DNA of 45,014 nucleotides, from the NCBI GenBank assembly GCA_015485385.1, contig WFTS01000017.1, positions 1-45,014 of the forward strand, given 5' to 3'. The notes beneath the pieces are model-generated. The model saw only the letters and a program-made list of their open reading frames with translations, was not told the DNA's origin and searched no databases. How positions within the stretch are numbered: position 1 is the stretch's first letter; every line of letters begins with the position of its first letter. The position numbers and the translations under genes are program-made. The stretch is from Kordiimonadales bacterium (GTDB lineage Bacteria; Pseudomonadota; Alphaproteobacteria; Sphingomonadales; Kordiimonadaceae). Below, one piece after another: positions 25,417 to 33,800 of the stretch.

Positions 25417-26469
25417 TTACTTAGGCACGGGCGAAAAGTGATTATTCACAGTACCAACAAGCCCAGAACGTCGGGGATCAAGCACTCGAATGCCCGAATT
25501 CTCAGAAAAATCAAGCGTCGGCAAAACAACTTTGATTAAATTGGGCTTTTCTGTCCAATTGAAATAATAAAGGCTATTTTTCAAGTCTGTTACAGAGATC
25601 CACCATGTTGGATAAACGCCCCCATTCGCATAAGGCGCACCGTAGGGAGAGGCAGCGCTGCGGATTGCCGAGAGTATATATGAAGTCGCTGTATCTGGAT
25701 CATTGACGGCCGGAAGAAATTTCGAAAAATAACTTAACCGAACAAACCTGTGATTAGATTCGATGTTTCCCGGAAGTGGTTGTTGTCCACCAAAGGTTTT
25801 GTACTTCTCAAGGGCTTTGATTTGCTTATCGTAAGGCGGATTATTTGTTAGGACTTGCACATCACGCCCACGATGAATGACCTGTTTTCCGTCAATAAAT
25901 TCTATAATAGCAGACTCGCCAGATTTATCCTCCAATGCAACATGAAAGCGCATTAAATTATCCCCTATTTTTCCGGGGACAATATCGACGGTATTCATGC
26001 CAGCAAGGGCCTCATCTACTGTCGCGAAATTATCCAGTAAATAGCGCACCCAGCGCAAGGATGTAAGAGTAGGCTTAGAAGGCTGGCGTTTTTCAAATTC
26101 TGTATTTTGAAGGAACAGTGCGTGTGCAGCCAACCCCTTTTCATTGACGCCATCGGTTGCGCCGTCAGCCAATGTGAAAGGACCGTTCTTTTTCAGCCAC
26201 GAGGAAATGGCAGTCGTTACGCTACCGTATTTAACAGTCCATTGTGCGGGGTTTTCAGTAACGCCACCATTCATCCTAAGGCCGCGAGGGGTGATATAAA
26301 GCATGCTTTCCAGTGAGTAGGACCAATCGAACGTCCGGGCAGACAAAACCAAGTCTCCGTTACTGTTCCATAACAGACGTGAGCAGGCATTGGCTGCATC
26401 CTGTCCCGGTGAAACAAGTATAATAACGGCAACTAATAAAATCCGGCTTATATGTCTTATACAAAGCAT
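25417..26469 (-). CDS. Secreted Ntn-type linear amide C-N hydrolase (penicillin V acylase/choloylglycine hydrolase family)
   Basis: Periplasmic amidase of the choloylglycine hydrolase/penicillin V acylase family. Residues 1-28 form a signal peptide ending in the signal-peptidase site ANA; cleavage would expose Cys29 as the N-terminal nucleophile (ACSRLLWNSNGDLVLSARTFDWS). Arg and Asp of the RTFDWS block and downstream DGATDGVNEKGLAAH fit the family. The 350-residue length is usual. Members hydrolyse penicillin V, bile-salt amides or acyl-homoserine lactones; the substrate here is unknown. In a cluster with PvdE-type exporters it may trim an acyl-amide from an exported precursor or detoxify the product. 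It is the first gene of the minus-strand operon. ATG at 26469. Confidence 0.85.
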   Translation of the reverse strand: MLCIRHISRILLVAVIILVSPGQDAANACSRLLWNSNGDLVLSARTFDWSYSLESMLYITPRGLRMNGGVTENPAQWTVKYGSVTTAISSWLKKNGPFTLADGATDGVNEKGLAAHALFLQNTEFEKRQPSKPTLTSLRWVRYLLDNFATVDEALAGMNTVDIVPGKIGDNLMRFHVALEDKSGESAIIEFIDGKQVIHRGRDVQVLTNNPPYDKQIKALEKYKTFGGQQPLPGNIESNHRFVRLSYFSKFLPAVNDPDTATSYILSAIRSAASPYGAPYANGGVYPTWWISVTDLKNSLYYFNWTEKPNLIKVVLPTLDFSENSGIRVLDPRRSGLVGTVNNHFSPVPK

Positions 26470-26521
26470 AGATTATGCACCTAACAAACGAGTAAACTTG
26501 CAAGACTTTTTGTCTGATTAG

Positions 26522-26565
26522 AAAAACATGGTCAATATTCAAAGTTTAATATTGATCATGTTTTT
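26522..26565. repeat. 18-bp inverted repeat in a divergent promoter region
   Basis: Arms 26522-26539 and 26548-26565 pair at 17 of 18 positions around an 8-nt loop; the arm starts AAAAACATG and ends CAATATT. It lies between divergent starts (amide hydrolase, minus; phosphoesterase, plus). Both ends carry A/T runs, so it could act as an operator or as a two-way terminator. Confidence 0.8.
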
Positions 26566-26653
26566 AAGGGATTTTCAATTATTAGCTGTGAATGCGCCGG
26601 TAACTGCTTAAATTTTATTGAATGATTTGAAACTATGATGCTAGTTGTTTTGC

Positions 26654-27490
26654 ATGAAATTACTAGCCATTAGCGACTTGCATCTATCAAACCCTGTCAA
26701 TTTTGAGGCCTTCATGAATATGGGGGACTATCCTGATGATTGGCTAATATTGGCGGGTGATATTGCGGAAAGACCCCAATTGTTAGATGCCGCTTTCGAG
26801 CGTGCCGCTGCGTGTTTCAAACAAGTTATTTGGGTTCCTGGCAATCATGAACTTTGGTCGGTTCCCGATGATAATGGTGTGCGATTGGCAGGAGAAGCCC
26901 GTTACCAGCATTTGGTAAGTCTCGCCCGAAATCACGGTGTGTTAACCCCCGAAGACCCTTATCCATGTTGGCCCGGAGACCCGGCGGCTATCAATGTTTC
27001 AGGGCCGCTTGTGATTGCACCACTGTTTTTGTTGTATGATTATAGTTTTGGCCCTCAGGGGTTATCCCGTGAAGAAATAATAGCTTGGGCGCGTGAAGAA
27101 AAGTCTGTGGCGGCGGATGAAATGCTTTTGTCTCCTGAACCATATGCTTCCTTGGCACAGTGGTGTGAGCAGCGGTGTAGATTGAGCGAGAATCGGCTCA
27201 GAAAAATAGACCCGAAGGCATCAACCGTATTGATTAATCATTTTCCGTTACGCCAAGATCTGGTTCATATCCCAAGGGTCCCTCGCTTTATCCCATGGTG
27301 TGGCACTCAAGTGACTAAAGATTGGCATGTGAAGTATAAGGCGTCGGTTGTTGTCTCAGGGCATTTGCATGTCAGGCGCACTGATTGGAGGGACGGCACT
27401 CGGTTCGAGGAGGTTTCTCTTGGGTATCCAGCCCAGTGGACACCAAGCCATGGGATAGCCCCTTATTTTCGTGAAATATTGCCGGGATAA
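26654..27490 (+). CDS. Calcineurin-like metallophosphoesterase
   Basis: Cytosolic binuclear metallophosphoesterase. All five family blocks are present: ISDLHLSN near the N-terminus, LAGDIAE, PGNHELW, a lone His in INHFPLR, and GHLHVRR near the C-terminus. ATG 26654 puts the first strand MKLLAISDLH at the N-terminus and is preferred over TTG 26645. No signal peptide is seen. No kinase gene is visible, so a phosphorylated-protoxin cycle is not supported. It may process nucleotides or a phosphorylated pathway intermediate. It stands alone on the plus strand among cluster genes and converges on the PPTase gene. Confidence 0.87.
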   Translation: MKLLAISDLHLSNPVNFEAFMNMGDYPDDWLILAGDIAERPQLLDAAFERAAACFKQVIWVPGNHELWSVPDDNGVRLAGEARYQHLVSLARNHGVLTPEDPYPCWPGDPAAINVSGPLVIAPLFLLYDYSFGPQGLSREEIIAWAREEKSVAADEMLLSPEPYASLAQWCEQRCRLSENRLRKIDPKASTVLINHFPLRQDLVHIPRVPRFIPWCGTQVTKDWHVKYKASVVVSGHLHVRRTDWRDGTRFEEVSLGYPAQWTPSHGIAPYFREILPG

Positions 27491-27521
27491 GGCGCCTTCT
27501 TCGGGATAAGGGCGTCTTCTT
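27484..27521. repeat. 19-bp tandem duplication at a convergent gene end
   Basis: Two adjacent 19-bp units beginning GGGATAAGG (27484 and 27503) differ at a few positions. The first includes the stop codon of the phosphoesterase. GATAAG/CTTATC in the second unit can form a small hairpin, but no T-run follows. Confidence 0.65.
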
Positions 27522-27537
27522 ATCGCATAATTAAGGT

Positions 27538-28302
27538 TTAAGATGACTGAGCCAGCATCTCCTGCAGGGGCGCTTCTTTAAATGAAACGCATAGTTTTTC
27601 AGGCTGAGGGTGGTGCACCGCCAAAGCGGCAATATGCTCTGGCCCTGGACGAAAATAGTCAAGATGCCATAGTTTTGGATCATCCAAAGGATTATGGGGC
27701 CGCGCTGATTTAAAATGTATAGTCAGAGGGTCGAGACTGTAATGAAAACTGTCGAGCGGCAAAGAAAGGCCCTTGCCAATAGCCTTGATATAAGCCTCTT
27801 TTAAAGTCCAAAGGGTTAAGAACAGCGCTTGTTTTTCGGTGTTTGGGGTCGCAGCCAATAGAGCCTGTTCTTCAGCGGTAAAGACAGTTTTGGCAAGGTC
27901 CAGGAAGCTGCCTTTACGGCCTAACCATTCTACATCTACACCAATATCATGATCAGTAGTCAGGGCGGCAACGACCATGCCTCGTGTATGTGCAAGGTTG
28001 ATTCGAAGGCGCGGCACTCCTTCTGGAAGGATAACTTCCGGTTTTCCAAGGGCGCTGATGCTAAAGCGCCAACTGGTCTGGTCGCCTCTCATCCACTTAG
28101 ATAATAACGAGCGCGTGATGGCATGTGCAGCAATGTAGGATTTTTTATCACGCTCGAAGTGAAACCGTTGTGCCCTGTCCCTTTCAGCTTGATCAAGAAG
28201 CCTCGCGAGCTGCGGCCACTGGGCTTGGGTAACGGTGTTGATATCCAGCCACCAGCCTTCTATTTTACGGGGAATGTGTTCTAAAATCGGCATTGTTTTC
28301 AA
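27538..28302 (-). CDS. Sfp-type 4'-phosphopantetheinyl transferase
   Basis: Activates ACP domains by moving phosphopantetheine from CoA to the ACP serine. The 254 residues carry the Sfp-type motifs: RINLAHTRGMV (P2-like), DIGVDVEWL (Mg-binding Asp and Glu) and WTLKEAYIKAIGKGL. The pseudo-dimeric size is that of the broad-specificity group used by PKS/NRPS systems rather than AcpS. It is encoded between the phosphoesterase and the AT-ER gene, on the strand opposite the PKS, and presumably primes the ACPs found in this window. ATG at 28302. Confidence 0.95.
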   Translation of the reverse strand: MKTMPILEHIPRKIEGWWLDINTVTQAQWPQLARLLDQAERDRAQRFHFERDKKSYIAAHAITRSLLSKWMRGDQTSWRFSISALGKPEVILPEGVPRLRINLAHTRGMVVAALTTDHDIGVDVEWLGRKGSFLDLAKTVFTAEEQALLAATPNTEKQALFLTLWTLKEAYIKAIGKGLSLPLDSFHYSLDPLTIHFKSARPHNPLDDPKLWHLDYFRPGPEHIAALAVHHPQPEKLCVSFKEAPLQEMLAQSS

Positions 28303-28427
28303 ACCCTTAAATGCAAAGGCAGTTGATTTTTTAGGATATATTCATAATACTTTTGCGTCTGAGAATCCAAACAATGATTTAGTCGTGCGGGGCGCTTTTC
28401 TAAAGCGCGTTCATTCTTGGTCTAGAT

Positions 28428-28433
28428 TATAAT
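28428..28433 (+). promoter_or_regulatory. Possible -10 element of the AT-ER/PKS operon
   Basis: A perfect TATAAT at 28428-28433 in the divergent gap between the PPTase and AT-ER genes. No convincing -35 lies 16-18 bp upstream, so the promoter would need an activator, or the match is chance. Confidence 0.3.
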
Positions 28434-28474
28434 GCGGTTCGGTTTCGTTGGCGCTGTTATTAGGGGATGCTACA

Positions 28475-30883
28475 TTGAAGGCCGGTATGTTTCCTGGGCA
28501 AGGGTCCCAAAAAATAGGAATGGGTTCTGACCTTTTCGGGCGGTTCCCCGATTTAGTCTCTCAGGCAGATGATATTCTTGGGTATTCTATCCAAGATTTA
28601 TGTGTAAACGGACCGCATGAACGTCAAACGCAAACTCAATTTACCCAGCCAGCTCTTTATGTCGTGAATGCGTTGCAATATCTTGCGGATGTAGAAACGC
28701 ATGGCTCTAAGCCTGATTATTTATTGGGACACAGTGTTTCAGAGTATGTGGCGCTGTTTGCGTCCGGTGTGTTAAGCTTTCAGGACGGCCTACGTTTGGT
28801 ACAAAAACGCGGCGCGCTTATGGGCAAGGTTGAAGGTGGCGGTATGGCCGCTGTTTTAGGCCTAACTGCCGAGCAGGTTGAGGCACTGATTAAGCAGCAT
28901 AGCCTAGACGATATCTACGCCGCTAATTTTAATACTCCCAAACAGATTGTGGTATCCGGCAAGAGAGACATGATTGTCGCGGCAGAACCTCTGTTTATGG
29001 AGGCTGGGGCTGCTCTCTATAAAGTTTTAGCTGTCAGTGGCGCTTTCCATACACCTTTCATGGAGCCTTCTAAGGTCGAGTTCGCCCAATTTTCTGCGGA
29101 TATACCGTTTGCAGAACCAAACATTCCAGTGATCTCCAATGTCACAGCGCGTCCACACCGGGCTGAAGATATCCGGGCAACTATGGTGGCTCAGATCACC
29201 TCCCCTGTGCGGTGGAGCGAAAGCATCCGGTATTTGCTGGCGAAAGGTCTTCAACCAACTGACTTTATGGAAATTGGGCCAAAAGGCGCACCGATTTTAA
29301 AGCCAATGGTGAAAAGAACCCAAATGGAAGCAGGCCCGCTTGAGGCCGATGTTTTGGAGAAAGAACAGGCGGTAAAATCTGTAGAAAAGTTACAGCAGCC
29401 AGAGAAAACCTCACACTCAGAGAAAGCTTCACACTCAGAAAAAACCTCACAGCCCGCAAAAATATCAAGGCCAGAAGGTCAAGTGAACGGGAGCAAAGTT
29501 GCGCCCCCCGCGTCCAGACATCAGCATGTTAATATTGAAAATTTAGGCTCGCGTGAATTTTGCGAAAGCTTTTCCCTAAAGTATCCCTATATCAGTGGTT
29601 CGATGTACCGAGGTATTGCTTCCTCGGCACTTGTGATTCGTATGGCAAAAGCAGGTATGTTGGGCTTTTTTGGGGCTGGCGGGCTGTCTATCAGCGAGAT
29701 AGAGCGTAACATTCAAAAGATACAACAAGCCTTGCCTGACAACTCACTTTTTGGCGTTAATTTTATAGCGCATTTTAATCGACCTGAAGCGGAAGAGGCC
29801 TTAACGGACCTACTTTTAAAATGTGATGTAAAAATTATAGAAGCGTCTGCTTTTATGGAGGTAACGCCTGCGCTGGTACGGTACCGGGCCAAAGGGTTGC
29901 GCCTTGATGGTAAATCGGTTGAAGTTAGAAACCGCATCGTCGCTAAGGTTTCTCGGCCTGATATTGCGGCTGGGTTTCTATCATCACCGCCAGAACGACT
30001 GCTTGAAAAGATGGTGGCTGATAAGCTGATCACTCAAGATGAGGCTGAATTGTTGCGGCAAGTGCCCATGGCTGATGCGGTAACAGTAGAATCTGATTCT
30101 GGCGGGCATACAGATCAAGGCATGCCTTTCACATTGATCCCCGCCGTTCTTAAAGTGCGTCAGCAAGCAAAGGAGAGGTTTCCTGATTTTGGGCCGATTT
30201 TTGTGGGCGCAGGCGGCGGTATTGGCACGCCAGAAGCAGCAGCGGCAGTTTTTATGCTTGGGGCCGATTATGTTGTGACCGGATCAATCAATCAGTGCAC
30301 CGTAGAGGCGGGTACCAGTGATGTGGTGAAAGATATGCTGGCATCGGCGAATGTGTATGACACAGGGTATGCGCCTTCTGGTGCTATGTTCGAGCTAGGA
30401 TCGCGCATCCAAGTTTTGAAAAAGGGGTTGTTCTTCCCAACACGCGCTGAAAAACTGGTTTCGCTTTATCATCAGCACGGGGCGCTTGACCGTATTGACG
30501 AGAAATTATCTAAACAGATTCAAGAGCGCTATTTTAAGCGTAGCTTTGATGATGTTCTCCGTGAAATTCAGGCTGACAGCTCTTCACAAGAATGGCAAAA
30601 AATAGAACGTACGCCCAAATACCGTATGGGCCATGTCATCCGGCGTTATTTCAGCGATACTACACGTTGGGCAATGAACGGTGATGTGGACCATAAAGTG
30701 GATTTTCAAATTCATTGTGGCCCCGCGCAGGGGGCACTTAATCAGTGGTTGGAAGGTACGAAACTACAAAATTGGCGCAATCGTCACGCAGATGAGCTTG
30801 CGATCAAGCTGTTAGAAGAAACAGCAGCTTTGCTGGGCACGCGCTTTACATCCATGATGCAGGTAGAAACTTCTTGGCAATAA
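28475..30883 (+). CDS. Acyltransferase-enoylreductase fusion (trans-acting AT-ER)
   Basis: Bifunctional trans-acting protein typical of trans-AT PKS systems. Residues 1-290: malonyl transferase with FPGQGSQ, nucleophile Ser87 in GHSVSEY (the usual Gly before Glu is Ser), Arg in VQKRGALM and His in SGAFHTPF. A low-complexity Lys/Ser/Glu linker follows (18-bp repeats). The C-terminal half is a PfaD-like FMN-dependent enoylreductase: GMLGFFGAGGLS, GVNFIAHF, SDSGGHTDQGMPF, GAGGGIGTPEAAAAVF and ADYVVTGSINQ. TTG 28475 has a ribosome-binding site (AGGGG, 28462-28466) and fits the TATAAT upstream; TTG 28448 is an alternative. The stop lies inside the start of the PKS gene, so the two are translationally coupled. 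Confidence 0.93.
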   Translation: MKAGMFPGQGSQKIGMGSDLFGRFPDLVSQADDILGYSIQDLCVNGPHERQTQTQFTQPALYVVNALQYLADVETHGSKPDYLLGHSVSEYVALFASGVLSFQDGLRLVQKRGALMGKVEGGGMAAVLGLTAEQVEALIKQHSLDDIYAANFNTPKQIVVSGKRDMIVAAEPLFMEAGAALYKVLAVSGAFHTPFMEPSKVEFAQFSADIPFAEPNIPVISNVTARPHRAEDIRATMVAQITSPVRWSESIRYLLAKGLQPTDFMEIGPKGAPILKPMVKRTQMEAGPLEADVLEKEQAVKSVEKLQQPEKTSHSEKASHSEKTSQPAKISRPEGQVNGSKVAPPASRHQHVNIENLGSREFCESFSLKYPYISGSMYRGIASSALVIRMAKAGMLGFFGAGGLSISEIERNIQKIQQALPDNSLFGVNFIAHFNRPEAEEALTDLLLKCDVKIIEASAFMEVTPALVRYRAKGLRLDGKSVEVRNRIVAKVSRPDIAAGFLSSPPERLLEKMVADKLITQDEAELLRQVPMADAVTVESDSGGHTDQGMPFTLIPAVLKVRQQAKERFPDFGPIFVGAGGGIGTPEAAAAVFMLGADYVVTGSINQCTVEAGTSDVVKDMLASANVYDTGYAPSGAMFELGSRIQVLKKGLFFPTRAEKLVSLYHQHGALDRIDEKLSKQIQERYFKRSFDDVLREIQADSSSQEWQKIERTPKYRMGHVIRRYFSDTTRWAMNGDVDHKVDFQIHCGPAQGALNQWLEGTKLQNWRNRHADELAIKLLEETAALLGTRFTSMMQVETSWQ
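29402..29455. repeat. 18-bp in-frame tandem repeat in the AT-ER linker
   Basis: Three 18-bp units starting GAGAAAACC/GAGAAAGCT/GAAAAAACC (29402, 29420, 29438) encode EKTSHS, EKASHS and EKTSQP in the linker between the AT and ER halves. Confidence 0.88.
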
Positions 30884-33800
30884 AAGCAACATCTCAGTTT
30901 GAGCCTGTTGCTATTATTGGCACAGGCATGCGCCTTCCAAAGGCCGAGAGCCTAGATGCGTTTTGGCAACATCTGGAGGCGGTTCAATCATTGATTAAGC
31001 CTCTGCCGCCAGAGCGTTGGGATGTGGATGCCTTTTTAGCTGACATAGACCTTGGTAATGGCGCTAAAGGCGTTTGGGGTGGTTTTCTGGAGGATGCGGA
31101 TTGCTTTGATGCCGCCTTTTTTGGTGTGTCCCCAAAAGAAGCCGCTTTGATGGACCCGCAACAGCGCTTTGCTCTGGAGATGGCTTGGCATGCGATAGAA
31201 GATGCGGGCTTAAAGGCCAGCAGTTTGACGGGCAGTCGCACCGGTGTTTACATGGGGGTGTGCCACTGGGATTATGCCGAATTGCTGGAAAAGCATCTGG
31301 CTCATGTGGACGCCTATATGCCCACAGGCATTGCCTATGCGATCATCGCCAACCGGATTTCACACTTTTTTGATTTCCGTGGTCCCAGCATTACAAATGA
31401 TACGGCCTGCGCCGCGTCCATGACGGCAATTTATGAAGCCGTACGCGCCTTACAGTCTGGCGAGTGTGAAATGGCGTTGGCCGGGGGGGTAAACCTTGCT
31501 TGGTCACACAATCATTTTTCCGCCTTTTCCAAAGCTGGTATGTTGTCCAAGTCGGGGCGCAGCCAATCCTTTGATGCTGGGGCTGACGGTTATGTGCGCG
31601 GTGAAGGCGGGGCCGTCCTGCTGTTGAAACCGCTAGCCAAAGCGGTGGCTGACCAAGATAATGTTCAGGCTGTTATTCGCGGTATCGGGATAAACCACGG
31701 AGGGCGGACAAATTCCCTAACGGTAACGAGCCCGGATGCCCAAGCTGAATTGATCCAATCGGTTTACCGATCAGCAAGCGCAACACCAGAGAGTGTCGAT
31801 TATATCGAAGCCCATGGGCCGGGAACGCCTTTGGGTGATCCAATTGAAATTTCAGGTTTAAAACAAGCTTTTGCAGCTCTTCACGAAGAAGCGGGGACCA
31901 AACCACAGCCCAACACCTGCGGAGTTGGCTCGGTGAAAACCAACATAGGCCACCTTGAAGGGGCAGCAGGTGTTGCGGGCATTGTCAAAGTGTTGGCGGC
32001 CTTACGGCATGAGAAATTCCCCGCTAATGTGGGCTTTGAGACACTGAACAGCTTGATTGATCTGGAGGGCACACCGTTTTGCATACAAAGCAAGACCACA
32101 CCTTGGCTGAAAGGGGGTAGGCCGCGCCGCGCTGGCGTTAGCTCCTTTGGTTTTGGTGGCAGTAATGCTCATGTTTTGTTGGAAGGTTTCGACAATCCTA
32201 CAAGCACGCAACAAGCAAACACGCCTGACGAAACCAGGGGCATAACATCTTTTATAATCCCTTTGTCGGCGCGCAGTGATGATAGGCTAAGGGCATATGC
32301 TACAGCCCTGCTTGAATTTATCGAGCGTGATCACGTGCAACCTCATAGCTTGCCAAATGTGGCCTATACCTATCAGACAGGCCGGGAGGCAATGGCAGTG
32401 CGTACCGCCTTTGTTGTACAAGAGATGGACGAGCTGCGTCAGGCGGTAAGAGATTATCTGCAAAATAGAGAAAACTCCGCCGTAATTTTGCCGGATACGG
32501 CCACCACTGAGGAAACGCCAGCCGCCACAGCGGTACGCTGGGTTAGGGCGGAAGTAGGTGACAGGGATGTTATTGATCAAGGGATAGCTGGTGCTCGCAT
32601 ATCAGTGCCTGTATATCCGTTCTCTCGCGACAAACACTGGATGGATATATTTCAAAACAGCAAGGATGAACGCCCTGTGCCTCATCCCCTTTTGCACCGG
32701 AATGTCTCGACCTTTGAAAGAATTGCGTTTCAAACAATATTGCGCGGTACTGAACCCGTTTGGGCGGATCACCATGTTGGGGGTGATCAGGTGCTTCCGG
32801 GTATGGTTTATCTGGAAATAGTGCGCGCTGCGGTTGGTTTGGTTGAGAGCTTTCCAGAAGGCGAACAGCCTGAAGATGTGCGGCAAAGGGTGTGCTTTGA
32901 AGATATTGTTTGGCTTCGCCCGGTTACCGCAAGTTCAAGCGCAGTTACTCTGAAGACCAGTCTGAAGCGTGCCGATAATGGTTTAATTGCCTTCACGGTT
33001 GAACGCGTCGAAGCTGATGGCAGTGTCACAGTTGTTGTTCAAGGGTCTGTGCATATACAAGGTGCTGAAGTTGGTGCGCGTGCGAAAGTAGATTTGGAGC
33101 ATTTGCAAGAAACGCTTCAAGAAAGCCGGGACGTAAAAGCCTGTTATCAAACACTGCGGGATAGTGGTGTTCACCACGGGGCGGCGTTTCAGGTTCTCAA
33201 AAACATTCAGTGCGACAGTGAGGAAGTGCTGGCGGAATTGGCCTTATCCCGCCGTATGCGTGCCACCTTGGGGGCTCTACCTCTGCACCCCATTATGCTG
33301 GACGGTGCTATTCAGGCTTGGGCTGCTTTGGCGGACACACACTTGGTTGGTGCCGCTGTACCATTTGCCTGCGATAAAGTGGACGTTTATGGGCCCTGCG
33401 AGGCTTCAATGTGGGCTATAGTCCGCCCCACTAAAGATAAGAAAAACACAGAATCTGTCCAGCATTTGGATATTGAACTTTGTGACAAGCATGGGAATGT
33501 CCGTGTGGTTTTTCGTGATTTGATATTAAGGGTGATGACCAACAAACAAACCCTGCCCGTTCGCGACAAAACTCCCGGTCGTGACAAAACTCCCGGTCGT
33601 GACAAAACTGAGGAAGCACACCAGTTGATTTATGTTGCCGGTGTGTGGGAAGAACGCGCACTTGATCGCTCAAGGGCAGTTTCGTTTTCAGGGCAGGCAA
33701 AATTATTCTCTGCACACAAAGGGGCGCCGCTTGCCTCAGAGATGGGGAACTTCAAGCCTTGGGCATTTCACCAATTGCCGGATACCGGCGGGTGTGAGGA

